Shown: positions 34,155 to 45,062, counted from the first letter of the stretch. The stretch: DNA of 64,000 bases from Gemmatimonadota bacterium (GCA_016704275.1 JADJAK010000009.1:1-64000), one strand, 5' to 3'. Notes: generated from the letters alone by a model not told the origin. Made by a program: numbers and translations.

Positions 34155-35051
34155 ATGCGCCTTCGTGCGGCACTCCTGCTCCTCGTGGTCGGTTGCGGCG
34201 GGGCGCCATCTGTCGTGGCTCCACCACCGCCACCGGTCACCTTTCCGGTCGGCGTCCCCGTCTTCGGGCGCAACGATTACGTCGAGTACATCCCCGGCGA
34301 TCTGGCCGTGATCATCAGTGTGCCGCATGGCGGGGCGCTGACACCCACCGAGATTCCTGATCGCACGGTGGGGACAACCGCGACCGACCTGAACACGATC
34401 GACCTCGGGCGGGAAATCGCGGCCGCGCTCATGACCCGGACGGGTCGCACCGCGCACCTCATTGTCAGCCATCTCAAACGCACCAAGCTCGATCCCAATC
34501 GCGAAGTGGTCGAGGGTGCTGCCGGCAACGCCGCGGCGATCACCGCGTGGGGAGAGTTCCAGGCGTTCGTCGACACGGCGGCACGCGCCGCGGTGGCGCG
34601 CCACGGCTTTGCCGTCTACATCGACTTGCATGGGCATGGCCATCCGGTGGCGCGCCTCGAGCTTGGCTATCTCCTCTCCGCCGCGACGCTGAACCTCGGC
34701 GATGCGCAACTCAACGCCGCCTACCTGGCCGGAAGCAGCCTGCGCACCCTGCCTCCGCTGCAACGTCCCTTCGCCGAGATCCTGCGTGGCGAGACCTCCC
34801 TCGGCGGAATGCTGGCTGCGCGCGGCTTTCCGGCGGTGCCGAGTCCGGCGATGCCATCACCGGGGAACGATCCCTACTTCGATGGCGGATACAACACCAA
34901 CCGGCATACCGTGCAGGGCGTGGTCGGCTTGCAGATCGAGAGTCACTACGCTGGCGTGCGCGACAGCGACGCGAATCGCCGCGCGTTCGCGGCCGCGCTG
35001 GCCGATGCGCTGGACCAGTGGGTGCAGTTGCATGTGCGCATGGCGTGGTGA
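34155..35051 (+). CDS. N-formylglutamate amidohydrolase-like lipoprotein
   Basis: 298 residues. Lipobox LVVGC (Cys14) and a Pro-rich linker precede a domain with the FGase motifs SVPHGG at 55-60, HLKRTKLDPNR at 106-116, DLHGHGH at 157-163 and a late IESHY. The motifs carry the zinc ligands and Arg residues of the N-formylglutamate amidohydrolase family (PF05013). Being exported, it more likely acts on an external amide than in histidine catabolism. Confidence 0.8.
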   Translation: MRLRAALLLLVVGCGGAPSVVAPPPPPVTFPVGVPVFGRNDYVEYIPGDLAVIISVPHGGALTPTEIPDRTVGTTATDLNTIDLGREIAAALMTRTGRTAHLIVSHLKRTKLDPNREVVEGAAGNAAAITAWGEFQAFVDTAARAAVARHGFAVYIDLHGHGHPVARLELGYLLSAATLNLGDAQLNAAYLAGSSLRTLPPLQRPFAEILRGETSLGGMLAARGFPAVPSPAMPSPGNDPYFDGGYNTNRHTVQGVVGLQIESHYAGVRDSDANRRAFAAALADALDQWVQLHVRMAW

Positions 35052-35224
35052 CGGGCGTCCTTCTCCATCAGAGGATTGATCACCGCTGACCCGAGGCGCC
35101 ACGTGCGGTCCGCCGGGGTATCTTGCGAGTCCCGCGACGATGGCGACGTTGGCGACGTGGTGGTGCGCGGCATCCTGCCGATTCCCGATTCCCGCCGTCC
35201 GAGGTTGCACCCATCGACGTCACC

Positions 35225-38200
35225 ATGCCCCCGCGCTTGCTCGCGCGGCTCTTCCGGTCGTCGCACGACGAATCGGCTGACCTCCTCGCCGGTCCGATCC
35301 GCGGCGAGTTGCTTGGCAGCGAGCACCTTGCCGCCCGGGTCCGCGATGCAGCGCGCAACCAGCGGCTGATCAGCGGGCCGCGGTTGCGTAGCCGGCCCCG
35401 CCTCCTCACCCGGCTCGACAACACCCGACGCATTCTCGACGACGCCCATGCGCGGCTGATGGCCGTGGATGATCACGTGGATGTCTCGCCCGCCGGTGAA
35501 TGGCTCCTCGACAACTACCACGTGGTGCAGGAGCAGATGCGGGAGGTCCGCACCACGCTGCCGCGTGGCTACTATCGCGAGCTCCCGGAACTCGCGAGCG
35601 GAACGCTCACGGGCTACCCGCGAGTGTATGAGCTCGCCATCCTCCTCATCTCCCACAGCGAAGGGCGTCTCGACGAAGAGAACGTCACGCTGGTGCTGCG
35701 GGCCTTTCAGGAGGCGACGCCACTCACGATCGGCGAACTCTGGGCCATCCCGGCGATGCTCCGGCTCGGACTGCTCGAGAATGTGCGCCGCATGGCGCTC
35801 CGGACGGTGCAGCGCCTCGACGAAATCGAGGCCGCCGACGAGTGGGTGACGCGCATGCTCGCCGCCGACGAGGAACGCCCGGAAGCGTTGCGCGAGGTGC
35901 TGGCCGAGTTCGTCGCGGACCCGCCGACACTCTCGGCGACCTTCGTCTCCCGGCTGTTGCGGCAGCTCCGGATCAGTCGGGGCGCCTTCCCGCCGCTGGC
36001 GCGCTTCGAGGCCTGGATCGGGGATCACGCGCTGCCGGCCGACGAGGCCGACGCGCAGGCGATGCAGCGGCTGGCGCTCACGCAGCAGATGATGGCGAAC
36101 AGCATCACGTCGATGCGCCGGATCGCACAGCTCGACTGGCGCGACCTGGTCGAACAGCAGAGCGCGATGGACGCCGTGCTCCGGGGCGACCCATCGGGCG
36201 ACTATCCCCGGATGACCTTCGCGACCCGCGACTGGTACCGCCACGAGGTCGAACGGATCGCCAAGCGGACGCGCCTGCGGGAGGATGAGGTGGCCCGACG
36301 GGCCATCGCGCTGGCGCTGGAGCACGACGCCCTCCCGGCCAGCGATTGCCGCCGGCACGTCGGGTACTATCTCGTCGATCATGGTTGGCGCCAGCTCGTG
36401 GAGCGCACCGGGTACCGCGCGGGCCCGCGCGAGGCGCTCCATCGCTGGGTCTGTCGCCATCCCACGGTGGTGTTCGTCGGCGGCCTGATGGCCGCGGTCG
36501 TGGGCGCCGTCGCCGCGCTGCTCTGGCTCGCGGAGCCCGTTGCCCACCCCGATTGGCGACTGCTCATCCTCTTGACGCTGGTCCCGGCGATCGACGTCGC
36601 CGTGAACGCCATGAACCAGCTGGTGACCGCGGTCCTGCCGCCGCGCGTGCTCGCGAAGCTTGACCTGAAGGAGCACGGCATTCCCGCGACGTGCCGCACG
36701 GCCGTGGTGGTCCCCACCCTCTTTGATAGTGTGGCAGCCGTCGAGGAGGCGCTCGAGAACCTCGAGGTCCAGTTCCTCGCCAACCGCGAACCGAACCTCC
36801 ACTTCGCCTTGCTGAGCGACTTCACCGATGCCGCGACCGAACACGTCGACGGCGACGCGGCGATCATGGCGGCCGCCACCGAGGGGATCCGCCGGCTCAA
36901 TGCACGCTATGCCCCCGAGACCGAGGATGCCTGCTACCTCTTCCATCGCCCGCGGCGCTGGAATGCGGCGCAGGGCGTCTGGATGGGCTGGGAGCGGAAG
37001 CGCGGCAAGCTCGGCGAGTTCAACCGCTTCGTGCGCGGCGACGACCACGGGGCCTTCAGCGAGACGATCGGCAACATGGCGGCGCTGCGCCAGCTGCAAT
37101 ACGTCATCACGCTGGATGCCGACACGATGCTGCCGCCGGATGCGGCCCCGCTGCTGATCGGCACCCTGGCCCATCCGCTCAATCGCGCCGTGTACGACAG
37201 CAACCGCGGCCGCGTGGTGCGCGGGTACGGCATCCTCCAGCCGCGCGTCGCGGTGTCGCTCCCGAGCGCGCATGCTTCCCACTTTGCGGCGATCCACTCG
37301 GGGCACCCCGGCGTCGATCCCTACACGACCGCCGTGTCGGATGTCTATCAGGACCTCTATGGCGAGGGGTCCTTCACGGGGAAGGGGATCTACGACCTCG
37401 ACATCTTCGAGCAGGCCACGGGGGGACGCTTCCCCGAGAACACGCTCCTCTCGCACGACCTGATCGAGGGCAATCACGCACGGGCCGGCCTGGTCACCGA
37501 CATCACGGTCTACGATGACTACCCCGCGCGGTACCTGACCTGGACGCGCCGCAAGCACCGCTGGATCCGCGGCGATTGGCAGCTGCTGGCGTGGCTGCGT
37601 CGGTGGGTGCCGGGGCCGGAGGGGCGGGAACGGAACCGGCTGCCGTGGCTCTCGCGCTGGAAGATCCTCGACAACCTCCGCCGCAGCACGGTCGAGATCG
37701 CGCAGCTGCTGATGCTGGTCGCAGGCTGGGCGCTGGTGACAGTCTCGCCGCTCCGCTGGACGCTGCTCACGCTCGGCGCGATCGCCGCCCCGTGGGTCAT
37801 GTCGCTGCTCCTCGCGGCCGTGCGGCCGCCGCTCGACGGTTCGTGGCGCGCTTTCTACGGCTCCATCGCGCGCGATGCCCTGACCTCGCTCCAGCAGTTC
37901 GGGATCGCGGTCGCGGTCCTGCCCCATCAGGCATGGACCTCGGTCGATGCCATCGTCCGCACGTTGTACCGACTCGGGATCTCCCACCGCAACCTGCTGC
38001 AGTGGCAGACGGCGTCCCAGGCGGAGCAGGCCGGCCCCGGCACCTTCCGGGCGAGCTGGCGCGCGATGGCGCCGGCCGTGCTGGGGACGGGAGCGCTGGT
38101 CGCGCTCGCGGCCTGGGTCGCCTGGCATCGGGGCACCGACGGCGCGGCCCTCGCGATCGGCATGACACCGCTGCTCCTGCTGTGGGCGGCTGCGCCGGCC

Positions 38201-41200
38201 ATCACGTGGCGGCTGAGTGCCACGCACCATGTGGAGCCACAGCTCCGGCCCGGCGATCATCCGGACCTGGAGCGCTACGCCCGGTTGCATTGGGCGTACT
38301 TCGAGCGGTTCGTGACGGCCCAGACGCACTGGCTCGTGCCCGACAACTTCCAGGACGAACCGAGGCCGGTGATCGCGATGCGGACGTCGCCGACGAACAT
38401 CGGCCTTCAGCTGCTCGCGACGGTCAGTGCCCATGAGCTCGGCTTCATTTCGCTGGAAGCGATGACTGCGCGGCTCGAGGCCACCTTCGAATCGCTGGGG
38501 CGGATGGCCCGGTATCGGGGCCACTTCTACAACTGGTACGACCTCGACACGCTGGCGGTCCTGCCGCCAGCCTACATCTCCACCGTCGACAGCGGCAACC
38601 TGGCGGGCCACCTGGTGGCGCTCCGGCAGGCATGCCTCGCGCTGGCGACCCCGGGACCCTGCGCACCTCGACTGGCCGCGATCGCGGAGCGGGCCTACGG
38701 TCATGCGATGGCGATGGATTTCAGCTTCCTCTACGCCGAGGACCGCCAGTTGCTGTCGATCGGCTATCAGGAAGGCAGCCACACGCTCGACCCGTCGTCG
38801 TACGACCTGCTCGCCTCGGAGGCGCGACTCGCCTCGTTCGTCGCGATCGCCAAGAACGACGTGCCGGTGGAGCACTGGTTCCGCCTCGGTCGCACGCTGA
38901 CGCGGGCCTCGGGGGCGACCGCTCTGGTCTCGTGGAGCGGGAGCATGTTCGAGTACCTGATGCCGGCGCTGGTGATGCGCGCCTTCCCCTCGACCCTGCT
39001 CGACCAGAGTTGCCAGGGCGCAGTGACCCGGCAGGTGGCGCACGGTGCGATGCACGGCCTCCCGTGGGGGATCAGCGAGAGCGCCTACAACCTCCGCGAT
39101 CGTCACTTCATCTATCAGTATCGTGCCTTCGGCGTCCCCGATCTCGCGCTCAAGCGCGGGCTCGGCCGCGACCTCGTCGTCGCGCCCTACGCCTCGGCGC
39201 TCGCGATGCAGGTCGACGCCCCGCGCGCGCTGGCCAACCTCCGCCTGCTGGAGCGGGAAGGTGCCCTCGGTATCTACGGCTTCCGCGACGCCATCGACTA
39301 CACCCGCCCGGTGCCCGGTGAACGGCTCGCGGTGGTGCAGTCCTACATGGCTCACCACGTCGGGATGGCGTTGGTGGCCTTCACCAACATCCTGCGCGAC
39401 GACCTCTGGCAACGGCACTTCCATGCCGATCCGATGGTCCAAGGGGCCGAATTGCTGTTGCACGAGCGGATTCCCCGCCGGGTGACGCTGCAGGCGCCGC
39501 AAACGCCGCAGACCGCCGAAGCGCGGCCGACCGCCGACGCCGAGCGCCCCTCGATCCGCACCATCAACGATCCCGACATCGGGCCACCGCACGTGGCGTT
39601 GTTGGGCCGGCTTCCATACACGATCATGGTCAGCAGTGGTGGCGGCGGTTACAGCCGATACGAGAAGCTCGCCGTGACGCGCTGGCGCGCCGACGCCACG
39701 CGCGACGCCACCGGGCAGTTCTGCTATCTGCGCGACCTGACCACCGGCCGCCGCTGGTCGGCGGCCCACCAGCCGATGTGTGTCCCGGCCGACTGGAGCC
39801 ACGCGGTCCTCGCCAGCGACCGCGTCTCCTTCCATCGCGGCGACGGCGACATCGAGACGCGCACCGAGATCGCAGTGGTTCCCGACGATTCGGCCGAGGT
39901 CCGCCGCGTGACGCTGACCAATCACGGCAACGTCCCGCATGAGATCGAGCTGACGAGCTACGGCGAGATCGTGCTCGCGCCGGGCGCCTCGGATCGGGCC
40001 CATCCCGCCTTCTCGTCGCTGTTCGTGCAGACGGAGTGGCACTCGTGGTGCAGCGCCCTCACCGCGACCCGACGCCCGCGGTCGGCGGGGGAGGCGGTGC
40101 ACTGGTGCGTGCACGTCGTCGCGACGAGCGGTGAACAGGTCGGCACCGTCAGCTGCGAAAGCGACCGTGCCCGCTTCCTTGGACGCGGCCGGACGCTTCG
40201 CGACCCCGCCGCACTCGCCGTCGACGGCCCACTCTCAGGAACCACCGGCCCGGTGCTTGATCCGGTCTTCGCCATCCGGACGCGCATCCGCCTGGCGCCT
40301 GGACAGTCAGGGTCCGTCGCCTTCACCACCCTCGTTGCCACGTCGCGGGCGCGTGCCTTCGAGCTGGCCGGGCGCTACCACGACCCCCACGCGGCCCAGC
40401 GCGCCCTCGACCTCGCCTGGACCTCAACGCAGACCGAGTTGCGCGAGCTGCAGGTCACTCCGCTGGCAGCGTCGCTCTATCAGGACCTCGCCGGGCACCT
40501 GCTCTACTCGACCGGGCTCTTCCGCGCGCCACAGGAAGAACTCTTTCGGAGTCGCGGCTCCCAGCCGCTCCTCTGGGCGCACGGGATCTCGGGGGACTGG
40601 CCGATCCTGCTCGCGGTGATCGACGGCGAGGAGGGGATGGCGACGCTGCGCGAACTCTTCGCGGCCCACCACTACTGGCGCCGACGCGGCATGATGGTCG
40701 ACCTCGTCGTGCTCAACGCACAGGCGTCGAGCTACCTCCAGGCGGTGAACGACAACATCACGGCCATGATGTTCTCGCTCGGCGAGACCAGCGTCCTCGA
40801 CCAACCCGGCGGCGTCTTCCTGCGGCGCGCCGACCAACTTGGCGCCGACGACCTCCTGATGCTGCGCACCACGGCGCGCGTGCTGATCACGTGCGATGGC
40901 CGGTCGCTTGAGACGATCCTGCGCGACGTCGCGGCCGATGCGCAGGCCACGCCGACGGCCGATCCGGAACGTCGCGCCCCGGCGCCTCGCTCCTCGACGC
41001 AACGCGCCTCGCGCGGGAGCCGGATGCGCCAGTGGCTCGGGGTGCCAGCGCCCGTCAGTGCGGCACGCCTCCCGTGGCGCGCGATCGAGCGCCCCGCGGT
41101 GCCGCAGGCGGCGGCCCAGGTCGGCCCCGCGCTGCTGCACGACAACGGCTTCGGCGGGCTGACCCCCGCGCACGATTACCAGATCCGCGTCCAGGGTGAC

Positions 41201-43546
41201 GAGCTGCCGCCGGCCCCCTGGGTCAACGTGGTCGCGACGCCGCTGGGCGGCTTCGTCGTGAGCGAGCGCGGGGCGGGCTTCACCTGGGCGGGCAACAGCT
41301 ACTTCTATCGGCTGACGCCTTGGCACAACGATCCCGTCAGCGACCCGATCAGCGACGTCCTCTACCTCCGCGACGAAGAGAACGGCGAGCTCTGGAGCGC
41401 CACGCCGGCGCCGCTCGGCGAGGGGGTCGCGCACGTCGTGCGGCATGCACCGGGACGATCGGTGTTCCAGCACGAGGATCGCGGGATTCGCTCGGAGCTA
41501 ACCCTCGGCATGATCGATGGCACCGCGATCCGGGTGTCGCGCCTCCGGCTCACCAACACGGGAGCGGCGGCTCGACGACTCTCGGTCACCGCTTACGTCG
41601 AGTGGACGCTCGGTGTCCTGCGCGAGCAGACGCAGCACCACGTGCGCACCGAGTTCGTCCCGGAGCTGAATGCCATCCTCGCACGGAACCCGTTCAACCC
41701 CGAATTTGCCGATCGCGTCGCGTTCTGCGCGCTGAGCGACGTCGTGACGTCGCACACCGGCGATCGCCGCGCCTTCCTCGGAGCGAACGGCACCGTGGCA
41801 CGCCCCGCCGCCCTCGACGGACCGCCGGGCCGCGGACTGACGCTGGCCGGTCGGACCGGCGCCGGGATGGACCCGTGCGCCGCGCTGCAATGCCTCGTGA
41901 CGCTGGCACCCGGTGAGACGCGGGAGCTCGTCATGCTGCTTGGCGCTGCACGCAGCGAGGCGGAGGCACGAACGGCCGTGGCGACGTGGGCGACCCCGCC
42001 GGCTGCGAGCGATGCCCTCGGCCTCAGCGAGGCCACCTGGGCGGCGCGGCTGTCCGTGGTGTCGGTGACCACGCCGGAGCCGACGTTCGACGCGCTGGTC
42101 AATCGCTGGTTGCTCTACCAGGCGCTGGCCTGCCGACTCTGGGCGCGGTCGGCGCTCTACCAGAGTGGCGGGGCCTACGGCTTCCGCGACCAATTGCAGG
42201 ATGTGATGGCCTTGGTATACGCCGAACCGGCCCTGGCGCGGGAGCACATCCTGCGCGCGGCGGCGCGGCAATTCGTGGAGGGCGACGTCCAGCACTGGTG
42301 GCATGCGGAGAGCGGCCGGGGGACCAGGACACGCTTTTCAGACGACCTCGTCTGGCTTCCCTACGTCGTCGATCACTACGTCCGAGTGACGGGTGACCAT
42401 GGGGTGCTGGACGAGATGGTGCCGTTCCTTGCCATGCGCGTGCTGGAACCGCACGAGGACGAACTCTACGACCAGCCGCGGACCAGCACGGAGGTGGCGA
42501 CGCTCTACGAGCACTGCCTCCGCGCGATCCGGAAGGCCTCGACGATCGGGCCGCACGGATTGCCGCTCATCGGCAGTGGCGACTGGAACGACGGGATGAG
42601 TCGCGTCGGCGTCGGCGGTGTCGGGGAGAGTGTCTGGCTCGGTTGGTTCCTGGTGACGGTTGCCCGCGGCTTCGCGGAGCACGCCGGTGCGCGGCATGAT
42701 CACGCCGCCGCCGCGACCATGCGGGCGCAGGCGATGACGTATGTCGCGGCGATCGAAACCCATGGCTGGGACGGCGACTGGTATCGCCGGGCCTTCTTCG
42801 ACGATGGTACTCCGCTCGGCTCGGCCAGCAACGAGGAGTGTCGCATCGATGCCATCGCGCAGAGCTGGAGCGTGCTCTCGGGGGCGGCACGGCCGGAGCG
42901 CCAGACCAAGGCGATGCACGCACTCGAGGAACAGTTGGTGCGCGATGACGGCCGGCTGATCATGCTGCTGACGCCCCCCTTCGACCGCGGCAGCACCGAT
43001 CCCGGGTACATCAAGGGCTACCTGCCCGGGGTGCGCGAGAATGGCGCGCAGTACACCCACGCGGCGCTCTGGGCCGTCCTCGCCGTGGCGGAACAGGGCC
43101 GCGGCGCGCGCGCCTTCGAACTCTTCCAGATGCTCAACCCGCTCATGCATGCGCGGACGCCGGAGGAGGTCGCGACCTACAAGGTCGAGCCGTACGTCGT
43201 GGCGGCCGATGTCTATACCGTGGCCGGACAACTCGGTCGCGGAGGATGGACCTGGTACACCGGCGCGGCGAGCTGGATGTATCGTGTCGGTCTCGAAGGC
43301 ATCCTCGGCTTCCGGAAACGTGGAGCCAGCTTCACCATCGCGCCGACCGCACCACCCGCCTGGCCGGTGTACACCATCGATTACCGCTTCGGCGCGAGCC
43401 ACTATCGCATCGAGGTACGGAATCCCGATGCGGTGACGTCAGGCCGGATGCGCATCACCGTTGATGGCACGCCGGTCGAGGGCGGAGAGGTGCCGTTGAT
43501 CGATGACGGGCAGGCGCATGAGGTGGTCGCGGTACGAGAGCCGTAG
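35225..43546 (+). CDS. ndvB: Giant cyclic beta-1,2-glucan synthase (NdvB-like)
   Basis: 2773 residues from ATG 35225. In order: an N-terminal cytoplasmic region (1-400); membrane helices about 412-440 and 451-467; a GT84-type glycosyltransferase (about 479-790) with LSDFTDA, the DAD motif in ITLDADTMLPPD near 630 and HRWIRGDW near 780; more helices at about 822-865 and 950-995; a glycoamylase-like domain (about 1260-1390) with HGLPWGISESAYN and GIYGFRDAIDYT; then two carbohydrate-binding beta-sandwich regions and a C-terminal GH94 (about 2280-2700), where GDWNDGM puts the likely catalytic Asp at 2456. In Brucella, Agrobacterium and Sinorhizobium this one enzyme initiates, elongates and cyclises periplasmic beta-1,2-glucan. 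It stands alone, without an NdvA exporter in the window. Confidence 0.92.
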   Translation: MPPRLLARLFRSSHDESADLLAGPIRGELLGSEHLAARVRDAARNQRLISGPRLRSRPRLLTRLDNTRRILDDAHARLMAVDDHVDVSPAGEWLLDNYHVVQEQMREVRTTLPRGYYRELPELASGTLTGYPRVYELAILLISHSEGRLDEENVTLVLRAFQEATPLTIGELWAIPAMLRLGLLENVRRMALRTVQRLDEIEAADEWVTRMLAADEERPEALREVLAEFVADPPTLSATFVSRLLRQLRISRGAFPPLARFEAWIGDHALPADEADAQAMQRLALTQQMMANSITSMRRIAQLDWRDLVEQQSAMDAVLRGDPSGDYPRMTFATRDWYRHEVERIAKRTRLREDEVARRAIALALEHDALPASDCRRHVGYYLVDHGWRQLVERTGYRAGPREALHRWVCRHPTVVFVGGLMAAVVGAVAALLWLAEPVAHPDWRLLILLTLVPAIDVAVNAMNQLVTAVLPPRVLAKLDLKEHGIPATCRTAVVVPTLFDSVAAVEEALENLEVQFLANREPNLHFALLSDFTDAATEHVDGDAAIMAAATEGIRRLNARYAPETEDACYLFHRPRRWNAAQGVWMGWERKRGKLGEFNRFVRGDDHGAFSETIGNMAALRQLQYVITLDADTMLPPDAAPLLIGTLAHPLNRAVYDSNRGRVVRGYGILQPRVAVSLPSAHASHFAAIHSGHPGVDPYTTAVSDVYQDLYGEGSFTGKGIYDLDIFEQATGGRFPENTLLSHDLIEGNHARAGLVTDITVYDDYPARYLTWTRRKHRWIRGDWQLLAWLRRWVPGPEGRERNRLPWLSRWKILDNLRRSTVEIAQLLMLVAGWALVTVSPLRWTLLTLGAIAAPWVMSLLLAAVRPPLDGSWRAFYGSIARDALTSLQQFGIAVAVLPHQAWTSVDAIVRTLYRLGISHRNLLQWQTASQAEQAGPGTFRASWRAMAPAVLGTGALVALAAWVAWHRGTDGAALAIGMTPLLLLWAAAPAITWRLSATHHVEPQLRPGDHPDLERYARLHWAYFERFVTAQTHWLVPDNFQDEPRPVIAMRTSPTNIGLQLLATVSAHELGFISLEAMTARLEATFESLGRMARYRGHFYNWYDLDTLAVLPPAYISTVDSGNLAGHLVALRQACLALATPGPCAPRLAAIAERAYGHAMAMDFSFLYAEDRQLLSIGYQEGSHTLDPSSYDLLASEARLASFVAIAKNDVPVEHWFRLGRTLTRASGATALVSWSGSMFEYLMPALVMRAFPSTLLDQSCQGAVTRQVAHGAMHGLPWGISESAYNLRDRHFIYQYRAFGVPDLALKRGLGRDLVVAPYASALAMQVDAPRALANLRLLEREGALGIYGFRDAIDYTRPVPGERLAVVQSYMAHHVGMALVAFTNILRDDLWQRHFHADPMVQGAELLLHERIPRRVTLQAPQTPQTAEARPTADAERPSIRTINDPDIGPPHVALLGRLPYTIMVSSGGGGYSRYEKLAVTRWRADATRDATGQFCYLRDLTTGRRWSAAHQPMCVPADWSHAVLASDRVSFHRGDGDIETRTEIAVVPDDSAEVRRVTLTNHGNVPHEIELTSYGEIVLAPGASDRAHPAFSSLFVQTEWHSWCSALTATRRPRSAGEAVHWCVHVVATSGEQVGTVSCESDRARFLGRGRTLRDPAALAVDGPLSGTTGPVLDPVFAIRTRIRLAPGQSGSVAFTTLVATSRARAFELAGRYHDPHAAQRALDLAWTSTQTELRELQVTPLAASLYQDLAGHLLYSTGLFRAPQEELFRSRGSQPLLWAHGISGDWPILLAVIDGEEGMATLRELFAAHHYWRRRGMMVDLVVLNAQASSYLQAVNDNITAMMFSLGETSVLDQPGGVFLRRADQLGADDLLMLRTTARVLITCDGRSLETILRDVAADAQATPTADPERRAPAPRSSTQRASRGSRMRQWLGVPAPVSAARLPWRAIERPAVPQAAAQVGPALLHDNGFGGLTPAHDYQIRVQGDELPPAPWVNVVATPLGGFVVSERGAGFTWAGNSYFYRLTPWHNDPVSDPISDVLYLRDEENGELWSATPAPLGEGVAHVVRHAPGRSVFQHEDRGIRSELTLGMIDGTAIRVSRLRLTNTGAAARRLSVTAYVEWTLGVLREQTQHHVRTEFVPELNAILARNPFNPEFADRVAFCALSDVVTSHTGDRRAFLGANGTVARPAALDGPPGRGLTLAGRTGAGMDPCAALQCLVTLAPGETRELVMLLGAARSEAEARTAVATWATPPAASDALGLSEATWAARLSVVSVTTPEPTFDALVNRWLLYQALACRLWARSALYQSGGAYGFRDQLQDVMALVYAEPALAREHILRAAARQFVEGDVQHWWHAESGRGTRTRFSDDLVWLPYVVDHYVRVTGDHGVLDEMVPFLAMRVLEPHEDELYDQPRTSTEVATLYEHCLRAIRKASTIGPHGLPLIGSGDWNDGMSRVGVGGVGESVWLGWFLVTVARGFAEHAGARHDHAAAATMRAQAMTYVAAIETHGWDGDWYRRAFFDDGTPLGSASNEECRIDAIAQSWSVLSGAARPERQTKAMHALEEQLVRDDGRLIMLLTPPFDRGSTDPGYIKGYLPGVRENGAQYTHAALWAVLAVAEQGRGARAFELFQMLNPLMHARTPEEVATYKVEPYVVAADVYTVAGQLGRGGWTWYTGAASWMYRVGLEGILGFRKRGASFTIAPTAPPAWPVYTIDYRFGASHYRIEVRNPDAVTSGRMRITVDGTPVEGGEVPLIDDGQAHEVVAVREP

Positions 43547-43553
43547 CGGACGG

Positions 43554-45062
43554 CTACCGCCTCCGGCTGACGATCGCCCGCCGCACCGCCTGCATCTCGG
43601 CATCGATTCCCGCCGCGATGTCGCGCGGCGTCGGCGTCACGAGGATGTCGGGCACCACGCCGGCATCGGGTTGCGGGGTGGTCGGGAAGCCGGCGATGAG
43701 CGGGAGGTCGATCTCGAGTCCCGTCGTCGGCAAGCGGAGAAAGAAGAAGGCGCCGCCGTTGATGCCACGGCGATTGCCGCCAGTGGGCTGCCCCACCAGG
43801 GTCGCGACTCCGCTCTCCTTGACCGCCAGCGCGAACTGAAAGGTCGCCGACGAATTGACGGCGCCGACGAGCACCCAGACGCGGCCACGATACCGTGTGG
43901 CAGCCGGGGCAACCACGTCGGCGCCGTCCTTCGTGTCATCGAAGCGCACCAACCGATAGAACAGCGAGTCGACCGGACCGACCGCCGCTGCGCCCCAGTC
44001 GCGGAAGGAGGGATCCCAGGTGTCGAGGTACGGCGCGAGATCATCCGGGACGCGGCGATATCGCACGTGCCGCTGATAGGTCGGCAACTGGAGCGGTGAG
44101 TCGATCAGTCGCGCGAGGAGCTGGTTGCCGGCATCGACGCCCCCTTCATTGGCTCGCAGGTCAACCACGAGATCGGGAAGCCTGCGGGCCGTCGCGGCGT
44201 CGAGCACGGAATCGAGCCAGCGCGTCCCATTCCACTTCGAGTTGAAGGTCGCCCACGTCGGCATCGTCAGCACGCCGATGCCGTTCGCCTCTGCATAGCG
44301 CCAGAGCGGGGTGTCCGCGGCGGGTTCGGCGCTGCCACCACCCTGGGCGCGCCGTTCGGCAGCGGTCAGTGCCGCCACGACCACGCGCCGCGTCGCCGTC
44401 GTGCCCGGCCTGCGCACCACCAGCGTGAAGCGCGGCTCCCGCACGGGGAAGACGAGTGGGTACAGCACATCGAATGGCTGGAATCGCTCCTGCCCCTGCA
44501 CCTCGAGGTAGGCGACGCGCTTGGCGTCATTGCCGCCGTCCGCGCGCGCGAGCGGCAAGAGCGAGTCGAGAATGGCGTGGGCCGGCACCCCGTCGATCGA
44601 GAGGATCTCGGTACCGCGCGGCAGGTCGGCGTCGGGGGCGTGGTCTGCCGTGACGATCATCCGGCGGCCGAGCCAACGGAAGGCCACCGGCACTTTGTCC
44701 TGCCCCTCAAACAATGCTTCCCTGATGGCCTTCGACTGGTTGTAGAAGTTCGGGTAGCTGTGCCCGCACCGGATGGCGGCCGTCAACCGCGTCAAGGCGA
44801 GGAACGCCTCGGCCACCGTGCGGTCGGTGCCGAAGTACCGGTCGACCGCCTCGAAGCGCCTGACGACGTCCTCGCGAGTGCGGTAGCGATAGAGGCCCGG
44901 GTGGAGCGTCTCATACGCGCGTCGGAGCACGCCGAGGTCGGCGCGAAGCGAGGCCGCGGCGAGCGGAGTGTCGCGCCGGAGGGAGTCCTGTTGTGCCGGA
45001 AGCGGTCTGGCCGCGGTGATGGTGGCGGTCAGGATCATCGTCTGGGTGAGGCGAGACAGCAT
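43554..45062 (-). CDS. S41-family peptidase-like protein, exported
   Basis: 502 residues from ATG 45062 (GGAGCC upstream; a longer start at 45104 is possible). A signal peptide ends LPAQQD. The first part resembles a tricorn-core/PDZ-like region (LPRGTEILSIDGVPAHAIL). The S41 core includes GIGVLTMPTW, LVVDLRANEGGVD and VNSSATFQFALAVKES; the Ser of VNSSATF is the likely nucleophile. It probably degrades proteins in the periplasm. It ends eight bases from the convergent glucan synthase. Confidence 0.8.
   Translation of the reverse strand: MLSRLTQTMILTATITAARPLPAQQDSLRRDTPLAAASLRADLGVLRRAYETLHPGLYRYRTREDVVRRFEAVDRYFGTDRTVAEAFLALTRLTAAIRCGHSYPNFYNQSKAIREALFEGQDKVPVAFRWLGRRMIVTADHAPDADLPRGTEILSIDGVPAHAILDSLLPLARADGGNDAKRVAYLEVQGQERFQPFDVLYPLVFPVREPRFTLVVRRPGTTATRRVVVAALTAAERRAQGGGSAEPAADTPLWRYAEANGIGVLTMPTWATFNSKWNGTRWLDSVLDAATARRLPDLVVDLRANEGGVDAGNQLLARLIDSPLQLPTYQRHVRYRRVPDDLAPYLDTWDPSFRDWGAAAVGPVDSLFYRLVRFDDTKDGADVVAPAATRYRGRVWVLVGAVNSSATFQFALAVKESGVATLVGQPTGGNRRGINGGAFFFLRLPTTGLEIDLPLIAGFPTTPQPDAGVVPDILVTPTPRDIAAGIDAEMQAVRRAIVSRRR

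Noticed and set aside
34946..40114. A 1722-codon open frame on the minus strand opposite the glucan synthase
   Set aside because: Its product is an Arg/His/Gly/Asp-rich string without domains, and the plus-strand frame has clear conserved motifs. Long antisense frames are expected in GC-rich DNA with strong third-position bias.
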